DNA from: Mesorhizobium sp.
GTDB lineage: Bacteria; Pseudomonadota; Alphaproteobacteria; Rhizobiales; Rhizobiaceae
Assembly: GCA_004020645.1 (NCBI GenBank)
Contig: SAQL01000001.1
Coordinates: 25,167-89,166, forward strand
DNA: 64,000 nucleotides
Reading direction: 5' to 3'
Below the pieces are notes generated by a model. The model worked only from the letters and a program-made list of their open reading frames with translations, had not been told where the DNA came from and did no database searches. Positions within the stretch are counted from its first letter, which is position 1; every line of letters begins with the position of its first letter. The position numbers and the translations under genes are program-made. This document shows, in pieces, positions 17,995 to 28,300 of the stretch.

Positions 17995-19359
17995 ATGAGC
18001 CAGAGAACCTGCCTGTCCGTCATCCTCGCCGCCGGCGAAGGCACGCGCATGAAAAGCGCTGTGCCAAAAGTGCTGCACCCAATCGCCGGCCTGCCGATGG
18101 TCGCCCATGTCGTCAAGGCTGCGGAAGCCGCAGGCAGCGGTGATCTGGCGCTGGTGATCGGCCATGGCGCGGACGAGATGCGCAATGCCACGCAAAAGTT
18201 CGCGCCGAAGGCGGAGACCTTCGTCCAGGACAAGCGGCTCGGCACGGCACATGCTGTTCTGGCTGCTCGCGACGCGATATCAAAGGGTTACGATGACGTC
18301 CTGGTGATGTTCGGCGATACGCCGCTGATCGATCCGGAGGTGCTGACCGCTGCGCGCCTGAAGCTGGCCGAGGGCGCTGCCGTCGTTGTGGTCGGCTTCC
18401 GCACATCCAATCCTTCCGGCTATGGCCGGCTGATCGAAAAGGACGGCAAGCTCATCGCCATCCGCGAGGAAAAGGACTGCACCGACGAGGAGAAGAAAAT
18501 CACCTTCTGCAACGGCGGTCTGATGGCGGTTGCCGGTAAGCACGCGCTGACGCTGCTCGATCAAGTCGGCAACAACAACGCCAAGGGCGAATATTATCTC
18601 ACCGACATCGTCGAGATCGCCGGCGGGCAGGGTTTTGACGTCGTTGCTGCAGAAGCCGGCTTCGAGAATGTGCTCGGCATCAACAACCGTGCCGAACTCG
18701 CCGCGGCGGAAGGCATCTGGCAGACGCGCCGGCGGCGCGAGGCCATGCTCTCCGGCGTCACATTGATCGCGCCGGAAACCGTGTTCTTTTCGCACGATAC
18801 CGAGATCGGCGCCGATACGATCGTCGAACCCAATGTCTGGTTCGGGCCCGGCGTGAAGATCGCGACGGGCGCCAAGATCCATGCCTTCAGCCATATTGAA
18901 GGCGCCACCATCGCCTCGAACTGCGATGTCGGTCCGTTCGCCCGGCTGCGCCCCGGCGCCGACCTCAAGCAAAAAGCCAAGGTCGGCAATTTCTGCGAGG
19001 TCAAGCAGGCGACGATCGAGGAGGGCGCCAAGGTCAATCACCTGACCTATATCGGCGATGCCCGCGTCGGCGCCGGCGCCAACATCGGCGCTGGAACCAT
19101 CACCTGCAATTATGACGGCTACTCGAAGTTCTTCACCGACATCGGCGAGGGCGCTTTCGTCGGCTCGAATTCCTCGCTGGTGGCGCCTGTTACAATCGGT
19201 AAGGGCGGCTACATCGCTTCGGGCAGCGTGATCACCGAAAGCGTGCCCGACGATGCGCTGGCCTTCGGCCGCGCCCGCCAGAGGACGCTGGCCGGCAAGG
19301 GCAGGGAATTGCGCGAGCGTTTTGCTTCGGCTGCGGCGGCGAAGAAGGCCGGTGGATGA
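17995..19359 (+). CDS. glmU: Bifunctional UDP-GlcNAc pyrophosphorylase / GlcN-1-P acetyltransferase
   Basis: The 454-residue protein has an N-terminal nucleotidyltransferase domain (1-230) with [12 protein letters not shown] binding the nucleotide, and a C-terminal left-handed beta-helix acetyltransferase domain (about 250-440) with repeated hexapeptides such as [13 protein letters not shown] and [11 protein letters not shown]. It acetylates glucosamine-1-phosphate and then makes UDP-N-acetylglucosamine for peptidoglycan and lipid A. The ATG at 17995 fits the family start. The glmS gene follows 606 bases later, with one convergent small gene between them. Confidence 0.97.
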   Translation: MSQRTCLSVILAAGEGTRMKSAVPKVLHPIAGLPMVAHVVKAAEAAGSGDLALVIGHGADEMRNATQKFAPKAETFVQDKRLGTAHAVLAARDAISKGYDDVLVMFGDTPLIDPEVLTAARLKLAEGAAVVVVGFRTSNPSGYGRLIEKDGKLIAIREEKDCTDEEKKITFCNGGLMAVAGKHALTLLDQVGNNNAKGEYYLTDIVEIAGGQGFDVVAAEAGFENVLGINNRAELAAAEGIWQTRRRREAMLSGVTLIAPETVFFSHDTEIGADTIVEPNVWFGPGVKIATGAKIHAFSHIEGATIASNCDVGPFARLRPGADLKQKAKVGNFCEVKQATIEEGAKVNHLTYIGDARVGAGANIGAGTITCNYDGYSKFFTDIGEGAFVGSNSSLVAPVTIGKGGYIASGSVITESVPDDALAFGRARQRTLAGKGRELRERFASAAAAKKAGG

Positions 19360-19737
19360 TCATTCGGCGTTAGCCGGCAAAGTCGCATCTGTGCCGAAAG
19401 CAGCCGTCACCTCGATCACGCCGACAATTGCCCTGTTGAATTCGGGAAGGTCTTCGGCAGGAATCCAGTATTCCAGATGTGCCTTGCTGCCGGCATGTTC
19501 GACCTGGTACCGGTCGAGAAAGCTCTTCAAAACGTCAAACCGGGTAACGAAGCCCGAGCCGCTGGCCGGTACGTTCCAGTCACGCGCGATCTGCACGGCA
19601 TAGGCTTCAGACAGAACGGGGTAGAAAATGGGTTGCTCGGGAAGGCGCGGCGGACGCATGCCCGACTTCTCGATCAGTTTCAGCTCTTTAGGCCCAACCG
19701 GACGCCAAAGCGTCACTGTGTCGATTCGTTTGTTCAT
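19360..19737 (-). CDS. Conserved protein annotated as ADP-ribosylation/crystallin J1-like
   Basis: The 125-residue protein begins MNKRIDTVTLWRPVGPKELK and contains LPEQPIFYPVLSEAYAVQIA and HLEYWIPAEDLPEFNRAIVG. I recognise this pattern from small proteins that are usually named ADP-ribosylation/crystallin J1 in alphaproteobacteria and other genomes, although they lack the conserved acidic residues of true ADP-ribosylglycohydrolases. Function is unknown. The ATG at 19737 is preferred over a GTG at 19773, because family members start with this sequence. Its stop codon abuts the glmU stop (tail to tail). Confidence 0.75.
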   Translation of the reverse strand: MNKRIDTVTLWRPVGPKELKLIEKSGMRPPRLPEQPIFYPVLSEAYAVQIARDWNVPASGSGFVTRFDVLKSFLDRYQVEHAGSKAHLEYWIPAEDLPEFNRAIVGVIEVTAAFGTDATLPANAE

Positions 19738-19965
19738 GACCGCATCATATCGTTGATGGATTTCAGGAACCACCGAGGCGAGGTAGGATGCATGCTCGGA
19801 GAAACTGAGCGATTGCGGTAACCGGATTGCAAGAGCGCTCTGTCATGGTGCATCTGTGCAAGATCGTTCCGGCTGATACGGAACGAAACGCAATGTGATT
19901 TTCGCGGCAGCCCCGCCGTCCCTAAATGGCGCTGGGTTTCATGCCGGAATCGGGGGCAAACGTCT

Positions 19966-21789
19966 ATGTGCGGTATCGTCGGAATTGTCAGCCACTCGCC
20001 GGTCGCGCCACTTATCGTCGATGCGCTGAAAAGGCTCGAATATCGCGGCTATGATTCGGCCGGCGTCGCCACCGTCGAGCACGGCAAGCTTGCGCGCCGG
20101 CGCGCCGAGGGCAAGCTGATCAATCTCGAACGCCGGCTGAAGGACGAGCCGCTCGACGGCATGATCGGCATCGGCCACACGCGCTGGGCGACGCATGGTG
20201 TGCCCAATGAGACCAATGCGCATCCGCATTTTTCCGACGGCGTCGCCATCGTCCATAACGGCATCATCGAGAATTTCGCGGAATTGCGCGACGAGCTGAT
20301 GCGCGACGGCTACACATTTTCATCGCAGACCGACACAGAGGTCGTCGCACATCTGGTGGGTCGCGAACTGGCCAGGGGCCTGAAGCCGGTCGAGGCCGCG
20401 CACCAGGCGCTGAAGCGGCTGGAAGGCGCCTTTGCGCTGGCCATCATGTTCAAGGGCGACGAGGATCTCATCGTCGGCGCGCGTAACGGCCCGCCGCTGG
20501 CCGTCGGCCATGGCGATGGCGAGATGTTCTTGGGCTCCGACGCCATCGCGCTTGCCCCCTTCACCAATTCGATCACCTATCTGGAAGACGGCGATTGGGC
20601 GGTGGTGCGCCGCAACGACGTCGCCATCTTCGACATGGACGGCAACAAGGTCGACCGCAAGCGCCAGCAGTCGCTCAGCACCAGCTTCATGGTCGACAAG
20701 GGCAACCGGCGCCATTTCATGGAGAAGGAAATCCATGAACAGCCCGAGGTGATCTCGCACACGCTGGCGCATTATGTGGATTTCGTTGGCGGCGTCTCGA
20801 AGCCGCTCGACCTGCCGTTCGATTTCGCCAAAATCGACCGGCTGGCGATTTCGGCCTGCGGCACTGCCTATCTGGCCGGCCTGATCAGCAAATACTGGTT
20901 CGAGCGCTATGCGCGGCTGCCGGTCGACATCGATGTCGCTTCGGAATTCCGCTACCGCGAGATGCCGCTGTCGAAGACTGACGCCGCCTTCTTCATCTCG
21001 CAATCGGGCGAGACCGCCGATACGCTGGCCTCGCTGCGCTATTGCCGCAAGGCGGGCATGAAGATCGGCGCCGTCGTCAATGTCCGCGAATCGACGATGG
21101 CGCGCGAATCCGACGTTGTTCTGCCGACGCTGGCCGGGCCGGAGATCGGCGTCGCCTCGACCAAGGCCTTCACCTGTCAATTATCGGTGCTGGCCTCGCT
21201 TGCCGTGCGGGCCGGCATGGCGCGCGGAACCATTTCGCCGGAACAGGAAACGACGCTGGTCCGCCAACTGTCGGAAGCGCCGCGCTATGCCAACCAGGTC
21301 CTGAAGCTCGACGGCCAGATCGAAAAGGTCGCGCGCGACCTCGCCCACTACAAGAACGTGCTCTATCTCGGCCGCGACACCAATTTCCCGCTGGCCATGG
21401 AAGGCGCGCTGAAGCTCAAGGAAATCTCCTATATCCATGCCGAGGGCTATGCTGCCGGCGAGCTGAAGCACGGACCGATCGCGCTGATCGACGAGAGCAT
21501 GCCGGTGATCGTCATTGCCCCGCATGACCGCATTTTTGAAAAAACCGTGTCGAACATGCAGGAAGTGGCGGCGCGCGGCGGCAAGATCATCCTGATCACC
21601 GACAGCAAGGGTGCCGCGCACGCCACGGTGAAGACGATGGAGACGATCGTGCTGCCGGACGTGCCGGAAATCATCTCGCCGATCATCTACGCGCTGCCGA
21701 TCCAGATGCTGGCGTATTTCACCGCGGTGTTCATGGGCACCGACGTCGACCAGCCGCGCAATCTGGCGAAATCGGTGACGGTGGAATAG
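19966..21789 (+). CDS. glmS: Glutamine-fructose-6-phosphate aminotransferase (isomerizing)
   Basis: The 607-residue protein starts MCGIVGIV, where Cys-2 is the N-terminal nucleophile of the class II glutamine amidotransferase domain (1-240). Two SIS sugar-isomerase domains follow (about 285-425 and 455-595), with ISQSGETADT for fructose-6-phosphate binding and a C-terminal NLAKSVTVE matching the conserved end. It makes glucosamine-6-phosphate, the first step toward UDP-GlcNAc, and so works upstream of the nearby GlmU. GGGGG precedes the start. Confidence 0.97.
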   Translation: MCGIVGIVSHSPVAPLIVDALKRLEYRGYDSAGVATVEHGKLARRRAEGKLINLERRLKDEPLDGMIGIGHTRWATHGVPNETNAHPHFSDGVAIVHNGIIENFAELRDELMRDGYTFSSQTDTEVVAHLVGRELARGLKPVEAAHQALKRLEGAFALAIMFKGDEDLIVGARNGPPLAVGHGDGEMFLGSDAIALAPFTNSITYLEDGDWAVVRRNDVAIFDMDGNKVDRKRQQSLSTSFMVDKGNRRHFMEKEIHEQPEVISHTLAHYVDFVGGVSKPLDLPFDFAKIDRLAISACGTAYLAGLISKYWFERYARLPVDIDVASEFRYREMPLSKTDAAFFISQSGETADTLASLRYCRKAGMKIGAVVNVRESTMARESDVVLPTLAGPEIGVASTKAFTCQLSVLASLAVRAGMARGTISPEQETTLVRQLSEAPRYANQVLKLDGQIEKVARDLAHYKNVLYLGRDTNFPLAMEGALKLKEISYIHAEGYAAGELKHGPIALIDESMPVIVIAPHDRIFEKTVSNMQEVAARGGKIILITDSKGAAHATVKTMETIVLPDVPEIISPIIYALPIQMLAYFTAVFMGTDVDQPRNLAKSVTVE

Positions 21790-21868
21790 CCGCGGTTTAA
21801 AAAATTCGCAGTTCCAAAGCCGAACGCGGTTCATTAATGTCGCGCCGCAATCAGCGCTGCGGTGAACC

Positions 21869-22627
21869 ATGTCGGATGCTTCCAAGACCTCAGGCATGAC
21901 CCGGCTGCGGAATTACTTCCTGACAGGCTTTGTCGTCTGCGCGCCGCTGGCGATCACCGCCTACATCGCCTGGTCGTTCATCGGCTGGGTCGATTCCTGG
22001 GTAAAGCCCTATATTCCGGCGCGCTACAACCCCGATAGCTATCTGCCGGCGCCGGTTCCGGGTTTCGGGCTGATCGTCGCCTTGATCCTGATCACCCTGA
22101 TCGGTTTCCTGACCGCCAATATCGTCGGCCGGGCCATCGTCTTGTTCGGCGAGCGGCTGCTCGGCCGCATGCCCCTGGTGCGCGGCATCTACGGCTCGCT
22201 GAAGCAGATCTTCGAGACCGTGCTGTCGAACAAGGGCGACATGTTTCGCCAGGTCGGGCTGGTCGAATACCCGCGCAAGGGCGTCTGGTCGCTGGTGTTC
22301 GTCGCAAGCGAGAAGGAGACCGAGATCAACCAGAAGCTCGACCAGGAAGACAACCCGCTGATCGCGGTGTTCATGCCGTGCACGCCCAACCCGACCACCG
22401 GCTTCCTGATGTATGTGCCGAAATCCGATATCGTGCTGCTCGACATGACGATCGAGGACGGCGCCAAGCTGATCGTTTCGGCCGGGCTGGTGGCGCCGGC
22501 GGTCAAGACGAAAATGGTGACGTTGAACGGCAAACCGATCGGCGGTCAGATCGGCAATCCGCCGGTGGACGCCGGGCCTCAGCCGGCGCGCAAGAGCCGC
22601 ACCGCCTCGTCGCGGCCGAACAAATAA
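21869..22627 (+). CDS. DUF502 family membrane protein
   Basis: The 252-residue protein has two N-terminal membrane segments (about 10-36 and 66-90) and a cytoplasmic region with GIYGSLKQIFETVLS and FMPCTPNPTTGFLMYVPKSD, the DUF502 signature. Function is unknown; the gene is conserved next to recG in Rhizobiales, as here. Its last 49 bases overlap the 3' end of the convergent recG gene. Confidence 0.9.
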   Translation: MSDASKTSGMTRLRNYFLTGFVVCAPLAITAYIAWSFIGWVDSWVKPYIPARYNPDSYLPAPVPGFGLIVALILITLIGFLTANIVGRAIVLFGERLLGRMPLVRGIYGSLKQIFETVLSNKGDMFRQVGLVEYPRKGVWSLVFVASEKETEINQKLDQEDNPLIAVFMPCTPNPTTGFLMYVPKSDIVLLDMTIEDGAKLIVSAGLVAPAVKTKMVTLNGKPIGGQIGNPPVDAGPQPARKSRTASSRPNK

Positions 22628-24687
22628 AGCAGCATGCGAAGGGCGGCGCCGCGTTCGGATTGCAGCTCCGGATCGCGCGACAGGATCAGCCGCGCGTCGT
22701 CGCGGGCGGCTTCGAGCAGGTCGGCATGCGCCTCGATGCGCGCCACCTGGAAGCCCGGCGTGCCGGACTGGCGAGTGCCCAGCAGCTCGCCTTCACCGCG
22801 CAGCTTCAGGTCCTCCTCGGCGATGCGGAATCCGTCCTCGGTCTCGCGCATCACCGACAGCCGGCGCGTTGCGGTCTCGCCAAGCGGATCCTTGTAGAGC
22901 AGCACGCAAGAGGATGGTTTTTCGCCGCGACCGACCCGGCCGCGCAACTGGTGCAGCTGGGCGAGGCCGAAGCGCTCGGCATGCTCGATGACCATGATCG
23001 TCGCATCCGGCACGTCGACGCCGACCTCGATGACCGTGGTGGCGATCAGGATGCGTGTCTCACCGGCCTTGAAGGCGCGCATCGCCTCGTCCTTGTCGGC
23101 GCCTTTCATGCGGCCGTGCACCAGGCCGATCCGGTCGCCGAACAGCGGCTTGAGCGAGGCAAAACGGTCCTCCGCCGACATCAGCTTGATCTCCTCGGAT
23201 TCCTCGACCAGCGGACAGATCCAATAGATCTTCTGGCCGTCGGCGACGGCGTCGCGCATGCGGCCGACCAGCTCGTCGAGCCGCTCGAGCGGCAGGGTGA
23301 CGGTGCGGATCGGCTGACGACCAGCCGGCTTTTCGGTGAGCTTCGACACGTCCATGTCGCCGAAAGCGGTCAGCACCAGCGTGCGCGGGATCGGCGTCGC
23401 CGTCATCACCAGCATGTCGGGCGCGTCGCCCTTGGCGGTGATGGCGAGCCGCTGGTGGACGCCAAACCGGTGCTGCTCGTCGATGACGGCGAGGACGAGG
23501 TCGTGGAACGTCACCGTTTGCTGGAACAGCGCATGGGTGCCGACGACGATGTCGATCTCGCCACTGGCCAGACCGGCCAGCGTCTCGGTGCGCTCGCGAC
23601 CCTTTTCGCGGCCGGTGAGGATGGCGATGCGCAGGCCGGCTCGTTCCGCGAAGGGCGCAATCGTCGCAAGGTGCTGGCGCGCCAGGATTTCGGTCGGCGC
23701 CATCAACGCCGCTTGGCCGCCGGCCTCGACGGCGCGCGCCATGGCGAGCAGCGCGACAACCGTCTTGCCGGAACCGACATCACCCTGCAGCAGGCGCAGC
23801 ATGCGTTCGGGGTCACCGAGATCGACATTGATTTCGGCAAGCGCCATTTCCTGCGAACTGGTCAGCGAATAGGGAAGCGCGGCGCGCAGCTTTTCGACGA
23901 TGCGGCCGTCGCCGACCAGCGGCCGGCCGGACAGGCGGCGGACTTTTGCGCGCACCAGCGCCAGCGACACCTGGCCTGCCAGAAACTCGTCATAGGCGAG
24001 ACGTCGCCAGGCCGTGCCGTCGATGGACACGTCGATCGGGTCGGCGGGATTGTGGATGCGGGCGAGCGCGTCGCCGAAGGCAGGAAAGGTGCGGCGGCGC
24101 AGAAACTCACCCTTCTGCCATTCCGGCAGCACCGGCAAGCGAGCGAGCGCCTGGCCGATTGCCCGGCGCAGCACTTTTCCCGAAAGCCCGGCAGTGAGCG
24201 GATAGACCGGCTCGACCAGCGGCAGGTTTTCCGCTTCGCTGGCCAGCGCGATGTGGTCGGGATGAACCATAGTCGGGCGGCCGTTGAACCATTCCATGCG
24301 GCCGGAGACCACGACATGCTCGCCCACGGGCATCGCTTTTTCGAGATAGGCGGCGTGCGCATGGAAGAAGGTCAGCGCGATCTCGCCGGTATCGTCATGG
24401 GCGTAGACCCGGTACGGCACCGATCTGTTGCCGCGCGGCGGCGGCTGGTGACGGTCGATGCGCAGATCGAGGGTGACGATCGCGCCTTCGGCCGAACCGG
24501 CGATACCCGGCCGGTTGCGGCGGTCGATCACCGTGTGGGGCAGCACGAACAGAAGATCGCCGGCACGCGCCGTGCGGTCGCCGAGATCGGCCGGAACGAC
24601 TTTCTCGATCAGTGCGCCAACCTTCGGCCCGACGCCGGCAAGCGAGGTGATCGGGACAAACAGCGGATCGAGGAGGGAAGGTCTCAT
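22579..24687 (-). CDS. recG: ATP-dependent DNA helicase RecG
   Basis: The 702-residue protein has an N-terminal wedge/OB domain (to about 240), then the two RecA-like helicase domains: Walker A GDVGSGKTVVALLAM (about 290-304), Walker B/DEQH in AVIDEQHRFGVHQR, the TATPIPRTL motif III, and QLHQLRGRVGRGEKPSSC as motif VI. It remodels stalled replication forks and branched recombination intermediates. The neighbour upstream on the other strand is sdhE-mfd, another DNA repair translocase. ATG at 24687; its 3' end overlaps the DUF502 gene. Confidence 0.96.
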   Translation of the reverse strand: MRPSLLDPLFVPITSLAGVGPKVGALIEKVVPADLGDRTARAGDLLFVLPHTVIDRRNRPGIAGSAEGAIVTLDLRIDRHQPPPRGNRSVPYRVYAHDDTGEIALTFFHAHAAYLEKAMPVGEHVVVSGRMEWFNGRPTMVHPDHIALASEAENLPLVEPVYPLTAGLSGKVLRRAIGQALARLPVLPEWQKGEFLRRRTFPAFGDALARIHNPADPIDVSIDGTAWRRLAYDEFLAGQVSLALVRAKVRRLSGRPLVGDGRIVEKLRAALPYSLTSSQEMALAEINVDLGDPERMLRLLQGDVGSGKTVVALLAMARAVEAGGQAALMAPTEILARQHLATIAPFAERAGLRIAILTGREKGRERTETLAGLASGEIDIVVGTHALFQQTVTFHDLVLAVIDEQHRFGVHQRLAITAKGDAPDMLVMTATPIPRTLVLTAFGDMDVSKLTEKPAGRQPIRTVTLPLERLDELVGRMRDAVADGQKIYWICPLVEESEEIKLMSAEDRFASLKPLFGDRIGLVHGRMKGADKDEAMRAFKAGETRILIATTVIEVGVDVPDATIMVIEHAERFGLAQLHQLRGRVGRGEKPSSCVLLYKDPLGETATRRLSVMRETEDGFRIAEEDLKLRGEGELLGTRQSGTPGFQVARIEAHADLLEAARDDARLILSRDPELQSERGAALRMLLYLFGRDEAVRLLRAG

Positions 24688-24717
24688 TGGTGAGAGACCA
24701 CCCGATGTCGGCGCTTA

Positions 24718-24889
24718 CCCCCCTCTGGCCTGCCCACTTTGCCACCACTTGGCATCTCCCCCTCAAGGGGGGAAATTGGCAGCTTTGGCTTCATCGCCCA
24801 TCTTGCAGCGGTGGAGATTGACGAAACCAGGCGCGACAGCAAATCTCCCCCCTTGAGGGGGAGATGTCCGGCAGGACAGAGGGGGGTGC
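24718..24889. repeat. Intergenic inverted-repeat element between recG and sdhE
   Basis: Two complementary arms about 90 bases apart are visible: CATCTCCCCCTCAAGGGGG (from 24753) and CCCCCTTGAGGGGGAGATG (to 24866). Outer arms ACCCCCCTCTGG (from 24718) and CAGAGGGGGGTG (to 24889) also match. Each inner arm is itself a partial palindrome. Composition differs sharply from the neighbouring genes, and similar C/G-block palindromes recur between Mesorhizobium genes; no transposase is present. Confidence 0.7.
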
Positions 24890-25012
24890 CTGGGCTGATG
24901 TTGTCAGGAGTGTATGTCACACCGGGATGTTAGACACCCACCGGACCGTTGCAAGGCTGACACCGCGCTCTATCCACGCTATATGCGCCGCTTCAGGCAA
25001 GGATGCTGGACA

Positions 25013-25300
25013 ATGACCGGAACGAGACGATCAAGCGAGGGGCTCGATGCCCGCCGCCGCAAGCTTCTGTTTCGGTCCTGGCATCGCGGCATGCGCGAAA
25101 TGGACCTTATTCTCGGCAGTTTCGCCGACGCCGAGATCGGCGCCTTGACCGGCGACGAACTCGACCAATATGAGAGGCTCCTCGAAGTTGCCGACACCGA
25201 ATTCCTGCCCGTGATCACCGGCGAACGCCCGATTCCGGCAAATATCGATTGTGCCGTCCTGCAAAAAATCCTGGCGTCGCGCCAGACGATGACATTCTGA
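25013..25300 (+). CDS. sdhE: FAD assembly factor SdhE
   Basis: The 95-residue protein contains the family's RGMREMDLILGSFAD (an RGxxE-type motif, about residues 24-38) and DELDQYERLLEVADTE. SdhE promotes covalent attachment of FAD to succinate dehydrogenase subunit A. The ATG at 25013 follows AAGGA and gives the usual 90-100 residue length; the frame is open to 24914 without a better start. The mfd start lies 14 bases downstream, so the two genes probably form one transcript, the arrangement common in Rhizobiales. Confidence 0.9.
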   Translation: MTGTRRSSEGLDARRRKLLFRSWHRGMREMDLILGSFADAEIGALTGDELDQYERLLEVADTEFLPVITGERPIPANIDCAVLQKILASRQTMTF

Positions 25301-25314
25301 ACGACGTGTAATCC

Positions 25315-28300
25315 ATGAGCCTCATTCCCTCGATCGGCCTGCCGAAAGGCCGCGCTGGCCAGTTCATCGTCGACGGTGTCGCCGACGGTTACGAAGCCTT
25401 CGCGCTGGTGCAGGCCGCGCACGAGATCGCGCCCGATAAGCCGGTGCTGTTCGTGGCACGCGACGGCCAGCGCCTGCCTTCGATCGTCGAGGCGCTCTCA
25501 TTCGCCGCGCCTGGCCTGCCGGTGCTCGAACTGCCGGCCTGGGATTGTCTGCCCTATGACCGCGTTTCGCCCGGGGCGGATGCTGCCGCGCGGCGGCTGG
25601 ACGCGCTCACCGCGATGATCGCGTTGGCAAAAAACCCACACCGCGCCGTCATCCTCACCACCGCCAACGCGCTGCTGCAGCGCATTCCGCCGGCAGGCCT
25701 TGTCGAGGCGCAGACATTTCACGCCAAACCCGGCAACCAGATCGACATGAACGCACTGGCGTCGCGGCTGGAGATATCAGGCTTCGAAAGGGTGCCGACC
25801 GTGCGCGGTGTCGGCGAGTTTGCCGTGCGCGGCGGCATTCTGGACCTGTTCGCGCCGGGCTGGACCGAAGCGCTGCGGCTCGATTTCTTTGGCGACACGC
25901 TGGAATCGATCCGCGTCTTCGACGCCGCCACGCAGCGCACCACCGGCCAGCGCAAGTCGATGGCGCTGCAGGCGATGAGCGAGGTGGCGCTGACGCCGGA
26001 GACCATCAGCCGCTTCCGCCGCAGCTACATCGATGCCTTTGGCGCACCCTCGCGCGACGATGGGCTGTATGCGGCGGTCAGTGAGGGACGGCGTTTTGCC
26101 GGCATGGAACATTGGCTGCCGTTCTTCTACGAGCGGCTGGAGACGGTGTTCGACTATCTGCCGGACACGCCTGTCGTGTTCGACCATTTGGCGCATGAGG
26201 CGCTGGCCGAGCGCCATGCGCTGATCCTCGACCATTACGAGGCGCGCAGGAGGCAGGCCGACGGCGCGCTGAAGGACGCCGTCCCCTACAAGCCGGTGCC
26301 GCCCGACCTGCTTTATCTGTCGCCGGAAAACCTGATCGCCGCGCTTGGGCCGCGCGAAGCGATCGACTTCACGCCCTTCGACGCGCCCGATGCCGGCGCG
26401 AAGAAAATCTTCCATGCCGGCTCGCGGCATGGCCGCAGCTTCGTCGAGGAACGCGCCGACCCCAACGTTAACGTCTTCGACGTCGTCGTAAAACACATTG
26501 CCGATGAGCGGGCCGCCCGCCGCCGCGTCGTCATCGCCGGCTGGACCGAAGGTTCGCTAGACCGGCTCGGCCAGATCCTGGCTGAGCATCATCTCGGCAA
26601 TCTCGAGCCGGTCGCCACGCTGGCCGAGGCGGAAAAGCTGGAACCGGGGCAGGCGGGACTTGCCGTGCTGCCGCTCGAATCCGGCTTCGAGACCGAGAAA
26701 CTGGTCGTCGTCGCCGAGCAGGATATTCTGGGCGACCGGCTGATCCGTCGCTCGAAGCGCAAGAAGCGTCCTTCCGACTTCATCGCCGAGGCCTCGGCGT
26801 TGTCCTCTGGCGACATCGTCGTCCATACCGATCACGGCATTGGCCGCTTCATCGGACTGCGCACCATCGAGGCGGTCGGCGCGCCGCATGATTGCTTGGA
26901 AATCCATTATGCCGGCGACGACCGGCTGTTCCTGCCGGTCGAGAACATCGAACTTCTGTCGCGCTATGGTTCGGATTCGGCCGAAGCGACATTGGACAAG
27001 CTTGGCGGCGGCGCCTGGCAGTCGCGCAAGGCGCGGCTGAAGCGGCGGCTGCTTGACATGGCCGGGCAGTTGATCCGCATCGCCGCCGAGCGGCATATGC
27101 GCGCCGCTCCTTCGCTGGTGCCGGCGGACGGTCTCTATGGCGAATTCGCCGCGCGATTTCCCTATGAGGAGACCGACGACCAGCAGACGGCGATCGATTC
27201 GGTCATGGGCGACCTGGGCGCCGGAAAGCCGATGGACCGGCTGATCTGCGGTGATGTCGGCTTCGGCAAGACGGAAGTTGCGCTTCGCGCTGCCTTCATA
27301 GCGGCGATGGAAGGCTTTCAGGTCGCGGTGGTGGTGCCGACGACGCTGTTGTCACGCCAGCATTTCAAGACTTTCTCGCAGCGCTTCTCCGGCTTGCCGA
27401 TCCGCGTCGCCCAGGCTTCGCGGCTGGTCGGCGCCAAGGAACTGGCCGAGGCCAAGAAAGGCATCGCCGAAGGCACGGTCGACATCGTCATCGGCACTCA
27501 CGCGCTGCTCGGCTCGTCGATCTCGTTCAAGAACCTTGGCCTGTTGATCATCGACGAGGAACAGCACTTTGGCGTCAAGCACAAGGAACGGCTGAAGGAC
27601 CTGAAGAGCGACGTGCATGTGCTGACGCTGTCGGCGACGCCGATCCCGCGCACGCTGCAGCTGGCGTTGACTGGCGTGCGCGAGCTGTCGCTGATCGCCA
27701 CGCCGCCGGTCGACCGCCTGGCGGTGCGCACCTTCATCTCGCCCTTCGACCCGCTCGTCATCCGCGAGACCCTGCTCCGGGAACGCTACCGCGGCGGTCA
27801 TTCCTTCTATGTCGTGCCGCGCATCAGCGATCTGGCAGAAATTCATGATTTCCTGCGTGAATCCGTGCCCGAGCTGAAAGTGGCTGTCGCTCACGGCCAG
27901 ATGCCGCCCGGCGAGCTCGACGACATCATGAATGCTTTCTACGACGGTCAGTACGACGTGCTCTTGTCGACCACCATCGTCGAATCCGGCCTCGATATTC
28001 CGACCGCCAACACGCTGATCGTGCATCGCGCCGACATGTTCGGCCTGTCGCAGCTCTACCAGCTGCGCGGCCGCGTCGGCCGCTCGAAGGTGCGTGCCTA
28101 TGCGCTGTTCACGCTGCCGGCCAACCGCAAGCTGACCGACACCGCCGAGCGCCGGCTGAAGGTTCTGCAGTCGCTCGACACGCTGGGGGCCGGTTTTCAG
28201 CTCGCCAGCCACGACCTCGATATCAGAGGCGCCGGCAATCTTCTCGGCGAAGAGCAGTCCGGCCACATCAAGGAGGTCGGCTTCGAGCTTTACCAGCAGA

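Noticed and set aside
22378..24693. A 771-codon plus-strand frame across recG
   Set aside because: It is the complement of recG, with Arg/Asp/His-rich shadow composition and no family motif; recG has all helicase motifs.
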